From positions 2,086,598-2,150,597 of the forward strand of contig NZ_GL586311.1 in NCBI RefSeq assembly GCF_000184945.1: a stretch of DNA of 64,000 bases. The letters are read 5' to 3'. The position numbers and the translations under genes were made by a program. Source of the DNA: Segatella buccae ATCC 33574. GTDB taxonomy: Bacteria > Bacteroidota > Bacteroidia > Bacteroidales > Bacteroidaceae. Position 1 is the first letter of the stretch. The number at the start of each line of letters is the position of its first letter. Under the pieces are notes generated by a model. That model did no database searches. It had not been told where the DNA came from and was given only the letters and a program-made list of their open reading frames with translations. Positions 1 through 8,420 of this stretch are shown here, piece after piece.

Positions 1-1677
1 CGTAAGAATCTTGGCATCGTGCCTGTGGTGAAACAGATCGACACACTGGCGGCTGAATATCCTGCCCGGACCAACTATCTCTATGTGACTTATGGCGGCG
101 TGGCAAGCGACATCGAGCCGGAGCACGACGGGCGTTCCATAGTTGTCCTTGGGTCGGGAGCCTATCGCATCGGTTCTTCAGTGGAGTTTGACTGGTGTGG
201 TGTGCAGGCTTTGAATACGATTCGCAAGGAGGGTTGGCGTTCTGTGATGATCAACTACAATCCTGAGACGGTTTCCACCGACTATGACATGTGCGACCGT
301 CTTTATTTTGACGAACTCACTTTTGAGCGTGTCATGGACATCATCGAACTTGAGTCGCCCCATGGTGTGATTATTTCCACCGGTGGCCAGATTCCCAACA
401 ATCTGGCCATGAAGTTGGCCGAGCAGCATGTGTCTCTTCTTGGCACCAAGGCCGAAGATATCGATGGTGCCGAAGATCGCGCCAAATTCTCGGAGATGCT
501 CACCCGGCATGGCATCAACCAACCCGAATGGAGTGCGCTTACGAGTATGGAAGACATCGACGATTTCATCGCCCGTGTGGGATTCCCGGTTCTTGTGCGT
601 CCTTCCTACGTTCTTTCGGGAGCAGCCATGAATGTATGTTCCAATGAAGAAGAGCTGAAACGTTTCCTCCGGCTGGCAGCCAATGTGAGCGAAGACCATC
701 CGGTCGTGGTCTCCAAGTTCATCGAACATGCCAAGGAGATAGAAATGGATGCCGTGGCCAAAAACGGTGAAATCTTGGCTTACGCCATCTCCGAACACAT
801 TGAGTTTGCAGGAGTTCATTCCGGTGATGCCACCATCCAGTTTCCTCCACAGAAGATTTATGTGGAGACCGTGAGGCGCATCAAGCGTGTGAGTCGGCAG
901 ATAGCCAAGGCCCTCCACATCAACGGTCCGTTCAACATCCAGTATATGGCTCGTGACAATGAGATCATGGTCATCGAGTGTAACCTTCGCGCTTCGCGCT
1001 CTTTCCCCTTTGTCAGCAAGGTGTTGAAAATCAATCTCATCGAACTTGCCACTCGTGTGATGTTGGGTTTGCCGGTTGAAAAACCCAACAAAAATCTCTT
1101 TGACTTGGATTATGTGGGTATCAAGGCCAGCCAGTTCTCTTTCAACCGCTTACAAAAGGCCGACCCGGTCTTGGGAGTTGACATGAGTTCTACGGGCGAA
1201 GTGGGCTGCTTGGGTGACGACTCCAATCAGGCTTTGCTCAAGAGTATGCTCTCCGTGGGCTATCGCATTCCGAAGAAAACGGTGTTGCTGTCTACAGGCG
1301 GAGCCAAGCAGAAAGCCGAACTGCTTGATGCTGCCAAAACGCTTGTGGCCCACGGCTACAAACTCTACGCCACCGGCGGTTCGTCCAACTATCTTGCCGA
1401 CAATGGCGTGGAGAATACCCGTGTCTACTGGCCTTCCGATGAAGGCAAGCATCCGCAGGCTCTTGACATGTTGCACAATAAGGAGATCGACATGGTTGTC
1501 AACATACCTAAAAACCTGACCGTGCATGAGCTTACCAATGGTTATAAGATTCGCCGTGCCGCCATTGATCTCAATGTGCCGCTAATTACCAACAGTCGGT
1601 TGGCCTGCGCCTTTATCAACGCTTTCTGTTCCTTGTCGCTTGAAGACATAGACATTAAGGCTTGGGGTGAATACTAA
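1..1677 (+). CDS. carB: Carbamoyl-phosphate synthase large subunit, C-terminal half (cut by window start)
   Basis: Makes carbamoyl phosphate from bicarbonate, ATP and glutamine-derived ammonia for pyrimidine and arginine synthesis, in the cytoplasm with CarA. The frame is open from base 1, so the apparent GTG start at 19 is internal; about 558 residues remain of a family length near 1,070. Seen here: the linker region (VVLGSGAYRIGSSVEFDW), the second ATP-grasp domain (roughly residues 120-390, with the VRPSYVLSG and MVIECNLRASRSFPF motifs), and the C-terminal MGS-like allosteric domain from about residue 420 (YATGGSS). It ends at TAA 1675-1677 and is followed by a terminator. Confidence 0.97.
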   Translation, partial: RKNLGIVPVVKQIDTLAAEYPARTNYLYVTYGGVASDIEPEHDGRSIVVLGSGAYRIGSSVEFDWCGVQALNTIRKEGWRSVMINYNPETVSTDYDMCDRLYFDELTFERVMDIIELESPHGVIISTGGQIPNNLAMKLAEQHVSLLGTKAEDIDGAEDRAKFSEMLTRHGINQPEWSALTSMEDIDDFIARVGFPVLVRPSYVLSGAAMNVCSNEEELKRFLRLAANVSEDHPVVVSKFIEHAKEIEMDAVAKNGEILAYAISEHIEFAGVHSGDATIQFPPQKIYVETVRRIKRVSRQIAKALHINGPFNIQYMARDNEIMVIECNLRASRSFPFVSKVLKINLIELATRVMLGLPVEKPNKNLFDLDYVGIKASQFSFNRLQKADPVLGVDMSSTGEVGCLGDDSNQALLKSMLSVGYRIPKKTVLLSTGGAKQKAELLDAAKTLVAHGYKLYATGGSSNYLADNGVENTRVYWPSDEGKHPQALDMLHNKEIDMVVNIPKNLTVHELTNGYKIRRAAIDLNVPLITNSRLACAFINAFCSLSLEDIDIKAWGEY

Positions 1678-1696
1678 ACATGTTTGCCGGCGTATG

Positions 1697-1736
1697 AAAG
1701 GTGGTGTGTCCTTCAAGGGGATGCACCACCTTTTTT
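1697..1736 (+). terminator. Rho-independent terminator after carB
   Basis: AAGGTGGTG (1698-1706) pairs with CACCACCTT (1724-1732), followed directly by a T-run. It lies 20 nt after the carB stop codon. Confidence 0.85.
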
Positions 1737-1908
1737 ATGCCTTCTTGTGCATACTTTTTATGCTTTTAAGCATCTGTTTTCGAGCACGATAAAACTTTAA
1801 CATTTGTTGGCTATTTGTAAGTTATTGATTATTAGTGTGTTATATAAAAGTTACAAAACGACCTCAAAAAAAGTCCTAAAAAAAAGAACGGCGTATTTAA
1901 AAAATACT

Positions 1909-1916
1909 TATCTTTG
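1909..1916 (+). promoter_or_regulatory. Bacteroidetes -7 promoter element for the small lipoprotein
   Basis: TATCTTTG fits the Bacteroidetes -7 consensus TAnnTTTG. The predicted transcription start is near 1920, giving a leader of about 48 nt before ATG 1968. I see no clear -33 TTG at the usual spacing. The A/T-rich stretch 1738-1908 holds no gene I can support. Confidence 0.7.
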
Positions 1917-1967
1917 CATCGTTTTAATAAACAAATGATTGTTTTACAGATTTAAAAAGCAAAGAAA

Positions 1968-2132
1968 ATGAAGAAATTGGTTTTAATGTTCGTAGCTATC
2001 GCAGCTATCTCTTTCGCATCTTGTGGTAACAAAACAGCTCAGGCTCCTGCTCAGGACTCTGACACCGTAGCAGTTGATTCTGCTGACACTGTTGCTGCTG
2101 ATACAGCTGCTGCTGACACTGCTGCTATGTAA
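1968..2132 (+). CDS. Small Ala/Asp/Thr-rich lipoprotein (54 aa)
   Basis: This gene is too short for most gene finders. The peptide starts MKKLVLMFVAIAAISFASC, a signal peptide with a lipobox (FASC, Cys19), so it should be lipidated and membrane anchored. The mature part is low complexity and acidic, built from DTVA/DSADT/AADT units with no folded domain. It has its own -7 promoter (1909-1916) and its own terminator (2170-2201), so it is a discrete single-gene unit. Small lipoproteins of this kind are common in Bacteroidales, and no function is known to me. The start is set by the signal peptide and an A-rich upstream region. Confidence 0.85.
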   Translation: MKKLVLMFVAIAAISFASCGNKTAQAPAQDSDTVAVDSADTVAADTAAADTAAM

Positions 2133-2169
2133 TCAGATTGCATACACGAACTGAAAAATTTTGAGAACA

Positions 2170-2201
2170 CCGCTGGAAGCTAAGCTTTCAGCGGCTTTTT
2201 T
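2170..2201 (+). terminator. Terminator of the small lipoprotein gene
   Basis: An 11-bp stem (2170-2180 with 2184-2194, one G-T pair), a 3-nt TAA loop and a following T-run. Confidence 0.9.
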
Positions 2202-2295
2202 ATGCTTGTCTTTTCAGAATTTTACGCGCATTGCAGCAAACTGTATGCTCATTCATACTGTTTGCATTGATTCCGAAAGTTTTTTCTTTTCCTTG

Positions 2296-2805
2296 CTATT
2301 TTGTCGTGACGATCTCACCCATATTTTTCCTTGACTTGGGTTTTGCCGAGAATTTGTCGACATATCCTATCGGTATGATGGCTACCGGATATTCGTCAGA
2401 GCACAAATGGAGGCTGTCTTTGAGTTGCGACACGTCGAAATTGCAAACCCAACAGCCGCCCAATCCCAGTTCGGTGGCTGCCAGACAAATGTGCTCCACG
2501 GCGATGGCCGTATCAATGTCGGCATGGTTTTTGGCATCGCATTCCCGCACCCATGCCTCGGAAGTCTTTGCATAGGCGACAATGTAGAGCGGGGCTTGTG
2601 CAAACCATTCGCGCGGATAGCACTGCTGTACGGCTTTTCGGGCTTCATCGCTCTTGACCACGATGAAGCGCCAAGGCTGGTGGTTGACGGCCGATGGTGC
2701 CAGCCGGGCACACTCCAAGATATATTCAAGTTTTTCCTGTTCCACCTCTTTCGGCGAGTATTCCCTTGCCGAATAACGCTTTTTTGCTAATTCCAAGAAG
2801 TCCAT
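2296..2805 (-). CDS. Nitroreductase family protein (169 aa)
   Basis: FMN-dependent nitroreductase-like oxidoreductase, cytoplasmic. The N-terminus MDFLELAKKRYSAREY and the segment ARLAPSAVNHQPWRF match the FMN phosphate- and flavin-contacting part of the family. LGLGGCWVCNF and a C-terminal IPIGYVD segment are also typical. The physiological substrate cannot be told; members reduce nitro compounds, quinones or flavins with NAD(P)H. The length is normal for the short subfamily. Transcription comes from the tandem repeat array upstream (2829-3037), whose closest -7 motif lies 27 nt before the start codon. Confidence 0.9.
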   Translation of the reverse strand: MDFLELAKKRYSAREYSPKEVEQEKLEYILECARLAPSAVNHQPWRFIVVKSDEARKAVQQCYPREWFAQAPLYIVAYAKTSEAWVRECDAKNHADIDTAIAVEHICLAATELGLGGCWVCNFDVSQLKDSLHLCSDEYPVAIIPIGYVDKFSAKPKSRKNMGEIVTTK

Positions 2806-2828
2806 ATCATTGATTTTTAAAACATTTT

Positions 2829-3037
2829 ATGCAAAGATAGTGCAAGTGAATGCAATGAGAGCTTGCTTTCAAATTGCTGAACGCCGCCTATCTTATGCAA
2901 AGATAGTGCAAGTGAATGCAATGAGAGCTTGCTTTCAAATTGCTGAACGCCGCCTATCTTATGCAAAGATAGTGCAAGTGAATGCAATGAGAGCTTGCTT
3001 TCAAATTGCTGAACGCCGCCTATCTTATGCAAAGATA
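2829..3037. repeat. 66-bp tandem repeat, three full copies plus an 11-bp partial copy
   Basis: Copies begin at 2829, 2895 and 2961, and the partial copy at 3027. They look identical over the full unit. Each carries a minus-strand TATCTTTG; the internal junctions form the palindrome CTATCTT-ATGCA-AAGATAG. The period of 66 (a multiple of 3) explains the repetitive open frames on both strands, which I do not regard as genes. There are no variable spacers, so this is not CRISPR. Confidence 0.95.
2832..2839 (-). promoter_or_regulatory. -7 promoter element nearest the nitroreductase gene
   Basis: On the minus strand this reads TATCTTTG. Identical copies recur at 2898-2905, 2964-2971 and 3030-3037 because the surrounding 66-bp unit is repeated. 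No clear -33 TTG sits 19-21 nt upstream within the unit. Confidence 0.65.
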
Positions 3038-3499
3038 CGCATAATATGCGATATTTAGGCAAATCGTTTAGAACATTATAATAAAAAAGCAAGCATTGTA
3101 GCCATATAGAAATAAAGCCAAAAAGCATGACAAAAAAGCTTCGCCTAAAGTCCTTCAATTAGAGTGGGGAAATACGTTTGGAGGTCCGAAAAGATGCGCT
3201 GATTTTCGGGTAAAGGCCGGATGTGACCGTGCGAAAGAGGCTCTTTGAGCGTTCCAAATGGCTGCAATGAGCTTCTGGTAAGGGCTCTTTTGCACGTTAG
3301 TTTCGGCTTTTTGACGACCATTTAAAGGTCTTTTGAAATGTTGAGAAAATTCAAATGCCTGATTGCCAATGGCTTGGACGCCCTTGTGAAATTCGTGTAT
3401 TTCCGGCCGGGTGTGTTTCAGTTGGGAATATTGCAAGCACAGAACACTTTTTCGACCAATATTCTTGACGAAAAGATTCCATAAAATGATTCTCTCCTA
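3038..3499. other. Intergenic stretch without a recognised gene
   Basis: About 460 bases between the repeat array and the VOC promoter. Open frames of 77-93 codons on the minus strand show no domain, and at least one spans the opposite-strand promoter. I can name nothing here. Confidence 0.5.
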
Positions 3500-3531
3500 T
3501 TGCAATTTCTCCCACAAAAAGTGTATCTTTG
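3500..3531 (+). promoter_or_regulatory. Promoter of the VOC gene
   Basis: -33 TTG at 3500-3502, a 21-nt spacer, and -7 TATCTTTG at 3524-3531. The predicted leader to ATG 3654 is about 115 nt. Confidence 0.75.
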
Positions 3532-3653
3532 TAGGCACTTGAGGAAAATGGGAGAGGAGGAGATGACAAAAACAGACATTGCATTTCTGGTGGAGGAAGG
3601 AGTTGGAACCCCCCATTTTGAACTTACTAACAGATAAACCGTATACCATCAAC

Positions 3654-4043
3654 ATGATTTACATTGAGCACATCGCACTCAACGTGCGTGACTTGGAAGG
3701 AGCAAAACTGTTCTTCTGCAAGTATTTCGGTGGCATGGCCAACGAAGGATACCACAATCCGAAGACCGGATTGCATTCCTATTTCATCACGTTTGGGCAG
3801 GGGCCGCGTTTGGAAATTATGAATTGGGGAGACGATATGCCCCACGGAAACAAAGACCGCCATGCCGATGGTTACCAGCATATCAGCATGAGTGTGGGCA
3901 GTCGTGAGAAAGTGGATGAAATGACAGCCCTCCTTGTGGCTGACGGTTATTCATGTGTCAATGGCCCCCGCTATACGGGAGATGGAGCCTACGAGAGCGT
4001 TGTCCTTCTGCCCGGTGGTGAAGAAATTGAACTGACCGTTTGA
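3654..4043 (+). CDS. VOC superfamily (glyoxalase/dioxygenase-like) metalloprotein
   Basis: A 129-aa single-chain protein with two beta-alpha-beta-beta-beta modules. The candidate metal ligands sit where glyoxalase-type members have them: His6 (YIEHIALNV), Glu54 (RLEIMNW), His76 (YQHISMSV) and Glu126 (EEIELTV). It may be a lactoylglutathione-lyase-like or other VOC enzyme; the substrate is not predictable. The frame is open further upstream to 3579, but the family N-terminus IYIEHIALNVRDLE fixes the start at ATG 3654. It is a single-gene unit with its own promoter. Confidence 0.88.
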   Translation: MIYIEHIALNVRDLEGAKLFFCKYFGGMANEGYHNPKTGLHSYFITFGQGPRLEIMNWGDDMPHGNKDRHADGYQHISMSVGSREKVDEMTALLVADGYSCVNGPRYTGDGAYESVVLLPGGEEIELTV

Positions 4044-4114
4044 AGATTACGCCGAGTTCCCGGTGGAGTTGAGTTATTCTTTCTGTTTTCTGCAAATATT
4101 ACAGTGATTTTACG

Positions 4115-4122
4115 TAACTTTG
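4115..4122 (+). promoter_or_regulatory. -7 promoter element of mtaB, predicting a leaderless mRNA
   Basis: TAACTTTG ends 5 nt before ATG 4127. With the usual Bacteroidetes spacing the transcript would begin at or next to the start codon. Confidence 0.7.
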
Positions 4123-4126
4123 CACT

Positions 4127-5479
4127 ATGATTGATTATAGTGCTTTTCAGGGAAAAAAGGCGGCCTATTACACACTGGGCTGTAAACTGAACTTTTCCGA
4201 AACCTCTACGTTTGGCAAATTGTTGTCGGACATCGGGGTTGTTGCAGCGCAGAAAGGCGAGCGGGCTGACATCTGTCTCATCAACACCTGTTCGGTGACA
4301 GAGGTGGCCGACCATAAGTGTCGGCAGGCCATCCATCGCATGGTGCGCGAAAATCCCGGTGCATTTGTTGTCGTGACCGGCTGCTACGCCCAGTTGGAGT
4401 CGGAGAAAGTGAGCCGCATTGATGGTGTGGATTTGGTGCTCGGTTCCAATGAGAAGGCCGACCTGATACAATATCTTAACGATGCTTTTGTCGGAGGAGT
4501 CAGGCAGGAGGCACTTCACCGGCACCATTCGGTGAAGACCAAGGATATTAAAAGTTTTCAGCCTTCTTGCTCGAGGGGCAACCGTACGCGCTATTTCCTG
4601 AAAGTGCAGGATGGATGCAACTACTTCTGCACCTACTGCACGATACCCTACGCCCGTGGCTTCTCCCGCAATCCGTCTATCGCTTCGCTCGTAGAACAGG
4701 CTCGGGAGGCAGCTCTTGAGGGTGGACGGGAGATAGTGCTCACCGGAGTTAACATTGGTGATTTCGGTGCAACGACTCATGAGAGTTTTCTCGATTTGGT
4801 GAAAGCACTTGACGAGGTGGAAGGCATCGAACGCTTCCGCATCTCCAGTTTGGAGCCCGACTTGTGCAGCGATGAACTCGTGGAGTATTGTTCAATCAGT
4901 CGTGCGTTTATGCCCCATTTCCATATACCCCTGCAGAGTGGCAGCGATGAGGTGCTTAAACTGATGCACAGAAGATATGACCGCGCACTCTTTGCCCATA
5001 AAATCAACCTCATCAAGGAGAAAATGCCCGATGCCTTTATCGGGGTTGATGTGATGGTGGGCTGTCGGGGAGAGAAGCCGGAATATTTTGAAGATTGCTA
5101 CGACTTCCTTGAGTCGCTTCCTGTGACCCAACTGCATGTGTTCCCTTACTCGGAGCGTCCCGGCACGAGTGCCCTTTCCATCCCATACGTTGTTGACGAC
5201 AAGGAGAAGCGGCAGCGCGTGAAGCGGCTTTTGGATATGAGCGACCGAAAAACGGAGGAGTTTTATGCAAAATATATCGGGACAGAGTCGGTGGTGCTTT
5301 TTGAGAAAGCTGCTAAAGGAAAGGCCATGCACGGATTTACGGATAATTATATCCGTGTGGAACTTCCGGCCCGTATGGCCCGTGAGGAGTATGACAACCG
5401 GTTGTTCAAACTACGGCTGGGCAGTTTCAGTCGTGACCGTTCGGCACTTGTGGTCGACGAACTGATGGGGGAGGTGTGA
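4127..5479 (+). CDS. mtaB: tRNA (t6A37) methylthiotransferase MtaB
   Basis: Radical-SAM enzyme that adds a methylthio group to N6-threonylcarbamoyladenosine-37 of ANN-decoding tRNAs. It has 450 residues, the family length. The N-terminal MTTase domain has the MtaB-type TLGCKLNFSE signature and the cluster cysteines in TCSVTE and TGCYAQ. The radical-SAM domain has CNYFCTYC (CxxxCxxC) near residue 164, and a short C-terminal TRAM-like region follows. TLGCKLN distinguishes it from MiaB and RimO. The mRNA is probably leaderless. The next gene starts 1 nt after the stop, so the two are likely cotranscribed. Confidence 0.95.
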   Translation: MIDYSAFQGKKAAYYTLGCKLNFSETSTFGKLLSDIGVVAAQKGERADICLINTCSVTEVADHKCRQAIHRMVRENPGAFVVVTGCYAQLESEKVSRIDGVDLVLGSNEKADLIQYLNDAFVGGVRQEALHRHHSVKTKDIKSFQPSCSRGNRTRYFLKVQDGCNYFCTYCTIPYARGFSRNPSIASLVEQAREAALEGGREIVLTGVNIGDFGATTHESFLDLVKALDEVEGIERFRISSLEPDLCSDELVEYCSISRAFMPHFHIPLQSGSDEVLKLMHRRYDRALFAHKINLIKEKMPDAFIGVDVMVGCRGEKPEYFEDCYDFLESLPVTQLHVFPYSERPGTSALSIPYVVDDKEKRQRVKRLLDMSDRKTEEFYAKYIGTESVVLFEKAAKGKAMHGFTDNYIRVELPARMAREEYDNRLFKLRLGSFSRDRSALVVDELMGEV

Positions 5480-5480
5480 C

Positions 5481-6494
5481 ATGGTAAAGACAGCAATCGT
5501 CATACTCAACTGGAATGGCAGAGCCATGCTGGAGAAGTTTCTGCCCGGCGTGATAGCCTGTTCGGCGGACGAAGCGGAGATATGGGTGGCTGACAATGCC
5601 TCTACTGATGACTCTCTCGCCCTCCTGAAACAATATGCGCAGGTCAAGACTCTCCTGTTGGACAAGAACTATGGTTTTGCCGAAGGATACAATCGGGCGC
5701 TCAAGCAGATTGATGCCACCTACTATATGTTGCTCAATTCCGATGTGGAGGTGACACCCGGTTGGCTGTCTCCGCTCGTCTCGTTTATGGACGGGCATCC
5801 TGAAGTGGCAGCTTGTCAGCCCAAACTGCGTGATTTCTGCCGCCGCACCCGTTTTGAATATGCCGGTGCCTCAGGAGGTTTTCTCGATCGCTATGGTTAT
5901 CCTTTCTGCCGTGGAAGGATATTTGAAACCGTGGAAGAAGATACAGGGCAATATGACGAACCGGCTGAAGTGTTGTGGGCCACGGGCGCCTGCCTGTTGA
6001 TAAGGGCGTCCGACTATTGGATGGCCGGAGCTTTGGATGGCCGTTTTTTCGCCCACAACGAAGAGATAGACCTTTGTTGGCGACTGTCGCTCATGGGGCG
6101 CAAAGTGTATTGTCTGCCCCAAAGCACAGTCTATCATGTGGGTGGAGGAACTCTCCCGAAGGAAAACCCGATGAAAACCTATCTCAATTTCCGCAACAAT
6201 CTGACCATGCTTTACAAAAATCTTGGCGACGGTGAACTGGAGAAAGTGATGCGGATGCGCTGTTTCCTTGACTATCTGGCTGCATTTGCGACGCTTGTCT
6301 TCAATCGTAATTGGCGTGATTGCGTGGCTATATTCCGTGCTCGCAGGGATTTTCTGAAGTGGCGGCATACATTTGATGATGCCCGTTATCGCATTCAGGC
6401 GATGCGGGTAGACAGGAAAAATGACGGGCGGAATCCTTTCTCCATCTTGTGGAAATATTATCTGTGTGGCAAGAAAAAATACAGCGAACTATAA
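5481..6494 (+). CDS. Glycosyltransferase family 2 protein
   Basis: A 337-aa GT-A fold enzyme that transfers a sugar from a nucleotide sugar, probably for cell-surface glycan. The N-terminus KTAIVILNWNG and the WVADNASTD and NYGFAEGYNRAL segments are GT2 hallmarks. NSDVEV at about residue 88 is the DxD-like metal/nucleotide site, and HNEEIDLCWR near 195 is the acceptor-side acidic motif of the rhamnosyltransferase-like branch. Donor and acceptor are unknown. The start is 1 nt after the mtaB stop, implying cotranscription with a tRNA-modification gene rather than with a polysaccharide cluster. Confidence 0.92.
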   Translation: MVKTAIVILNWNGRAMLEKFLPGVIACSADEAEIWVADNASTDDSLALLKQYAQVKTLLLDKNYGFAEGYNRALKQIDATYYMLLNSDVEVTPGWLSPLVSFMDGHPEVAACQPKLRDFCRRTRFEYAGASGGFLDRYGYPFCRGRIFETVEEDTGQYDEPAEVLWATGACLLIRASDYWMAGALDGRFFAHNEEIDLCWRLSLMGRKVYCLPQSTVYHVGGGTLPKENPMKTYLNFRNNLTMLYKNLGDGELEKVMRMRCFLDYLAAFATLVFNRNWRDCVAIFRARRDFLKWRHTFDDARYRIQAMRVDRKNDGRNPFSILWKYYLCGKKKYSEL

Positions 6495-6666
6495 GTCTAC
6501 TAAATAATAACTCAATATTTGCAAGTGCGATGGGGGTCGGGAGAATACTCCAAATGCCGGCGGTAGAGCGGGTATCTCCATCTCCTGACGGGCAACACGG
6601 GCACTGTCTTCTTCCGATTCTCGTCGATTCCTGAAGTTGGACTTACAAAACTTAAAAACCAAAAAC

Positions 6667-7926
6667 ATGAAAATCAAAAACAAACAAATGTTAGGACTTG
6701 TGGCAGCGTTGTTGCTGGCCTGCCCGGCCGTTCACGCTCGGAGAGCCACCATGCGTGTGGAGGTCACCAATTCTTCCAAAATGCCACGAACGGACGAACC
6801 GGTCGTTTTTAATCTGAAGGATATCGGTGAGGTGAAACGTGCCGTCGTTACGCTCAATGGAAAGGAGATTCCTTCCCAGCTCGATGATCTTGACGGTGAT
6901 TGTGTATATGACGAATTGTGCTTTTTGACCGATGTCGGAGCCCATGAAACCAAAAACTATCGGGTGGAGTTGTTTGACGACGGTGAGCAGAAAACTTTCC
7001 CCGCTCGCACGTTTGCCGAACTTGTGCTTCCCTCGAAGGACAAGAAACTGCCCAAAAATAAGCAGGATGTCTATTTGCGCAGCATCACTTTCGATGCTCG
7101 CACTAAAGATACTTATCACTATGTACACTCCCATGGGGTCTGCTTTGAAAGTGAATTGATTGCCCTGCGTGTCTATTTCGACCATCGGCAGACTATCGAC
7201 CTCTATGGCAAGAACCATAAGGGACTGGAGCTGGAGGCCACGCAGTTTTATCCCACTGACGAGCAGAAGGCCCAAGGTTTTGGCGATGATGTGCTGTGGG
7301 TGGGCAATACTTATGGACTGGGAGCCTTGCGGGGTTGGGACGGTCATGCCCAGCAACTGCTCACCGACGTAAAAATGCGCACACAACGTGTTGTGGCCGA
7401 GGGGCCGCTGCGTGCTATTGTTGAGGTGGAAGACAAGGGATGGGTGCCTGCCGAGGGCTTGATGCCGGTTAATGTGGTGATCCGTTATACCGTCTACGCC
7501 GGTCATCGTGATTTTGATGTGCAAGCCCGGTTCAGCCGCACGCCTGTCGATTTCCCGACCTATCGCTTTGCTACAGGGCTCATCAATGTGAAGGGATCGG
7601 AAGAATTTGGTTGTGAGAATGCGCGTGGTTGTTGGGGCAGCGACTGGCCCACGGGTAAGGATGATGGTCAACATAAGTTGGAAACAGTCGGACTGGGAAT
7701 CTATATGCCGGGAGAATATCTTGTTTCGGAAGAGAAGGCTACCAAAGACGACTATACAAATGTCGTGAAGCCGGTAGACGGTGTCATCAATTATAAACTT
7801 GCCTACACTTCAGCCAATGAAAATTTCGGCTTTAAGGACAAGGAGGCTTGGTTCGCATGGTTGAGGAATTGGAATCGGCGACAGGCCGAACCTTTGAAAG
7901 TTTCCTTTAAACGGGAAACGAAGTAA
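6667..7926 (+). CDS. Secreted DUF4861-like protein
   Basis: A 419-aa exported protein. ATG 6667 gives a clean signal peptide (MKIKNKQMLGLVAALLLACPAVHA); an upstream in-frame ATG at 6637 would bury it. After the signal the sequence RVEVTNSSKMPRTDEPVVF, the repeated beta-rich character and the segments ENARGCWGSDWPTGKDDG and FAWLRNWNRRQAE resemble DUF4861 proteins of Bacteroidetes, often found beside polysaccharide-degradation genes. There is no such locus here. A role in glycan processing outside the cytoplasm is plausible but unproven. Confidence 0.7.
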   Translation: MKIKNKQMLGLVAALLLACPAVHARRATMRVEVTNSSKMPRTDEPVVFNLKDIGEVKRAVVTLNGKEIPSQLDDLDGDCVYDELCFLTDVGAHETKNYRVELFDDGEQKTFPARTFAELVLPSKDKKLPKNKQDVYLRSITFDARTKDTYHYVHSHGVCFESELIALRVYFDHRQTIDLYGKNHKGLELEATQFYPTDEQKAQGFGDDVLWVGNTYGLGALRGWDGHAQQLLTDVKMRTQRVVAEGPLRAIVEVEDKGWVPAEGLMPVNVVIRYTVYAGHRDFDVQARFSRTPVDFPTYRFATGLINVKGSEEFGCENARGCWGSDWPTGKDDGQHKLETVGLGIYMPGEYLVSEEKATKDDYTNVVKPVDGVINYKLAYTSANENFGFKDKEAWFAWLRNWNRRQAEPLKVSFKRETK

Positions 7927-7956
7927 CGGAGCCGTTTACATCGGTCGGAAAACAAA

Positions 7957-8000
7957 AAAGGTGTACATCGTCTTGCTTTTAAGACAATGTACACCTTATT
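7957..8000. terminator. Bidirectional terminator between the DUF4861 gene and the pepD-lipoprotein pair
   Basis: AAGGTGTACAT (7958-7968) pairs with ATGTACACCTT (7986-7996), with further pairing inside. A/T runs on both sides serve both strands of this convergent junction. Confidence 0.85.
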
Positions 8001-8021
8001 ATATAATAGGCGACGCTTACA

Positions 8022-8420
8022 TCAGTTCTCCTTAAAGGCAACCACTCGTGACAGTTCTTTGTCCATGTAGAAAGTCTGCATGTAGTCTTGTTCTCTGCCA
8101 TGCCTGTCTGTCAGTGTGTATTTGACGTTCATCAACAGCAGTTTGGAAGGTATTCTATTGTTTTGTGGGTAGATGATTCCCTTCTTGAAGATGGCGATAT
8201 CGTTGGCCTTCCGTCTCATTTCCCCCACTCGTTGCGGAGTGACACGCTTGGTGGAATCGAGACGCGAGAACTGTTCGTTGGTCCGGTCGCTTACCTCCAG
8301 ATTTTCATTCAGAAAATCGCGTATCAAGTCTTCTGCATCGTGCTGTTGTCCACACGATGCGAGAAGGAGTGTTGTCAATAGCAGGAAAAGCCCACTTTTG
8401 GCTTTTGATGATATGCTCAT
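8022..8420 (-). CDS. Small lipoprotein, translationally coupled to pepD
   Basis: 132 aa. ATG at 8420 gives a signal peptide ending in the lipobox LLASC. A longer frame to 8462 lies inside pepD and is not needed. The mature part is hydrophilic with a conserved-looking C-terminus (LTDRHGREQDYMQTFYMDKELSRVVAF), which suggests a small beta domain. I recognise no family. Its ATG overlaps the pepD stop codon in an ATGA arrangement (8417-8420), so translation is probably coupled. Envelope location is expected; function unknown. Confidence 0.8.
   Translation of the reverse strand: MSISSKAKSGLFLLLTTLLLASCGQQHDAEDLIRDFLNENLEVSDRTNEQFSRLDSTKRVTPQRVGEMRRKANDIAIFKKGIIYPQNNRIPSKLLLMNVKYTLTDRHGREQDYMQTFYMDKELSRVVAFKEN

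Noticed and set aside
2829..3037. Possible CRISPR array
   Set aside because: The units are contiguous and identical with no variable spacers, and there are no cas genes.
2810..3058. Open frames with 22-residue internal repeats over the tandem array
   Set aside because: They exist only because the 66-bp period is a multiple of three; they contain the promoter motifs and have no homology signal.
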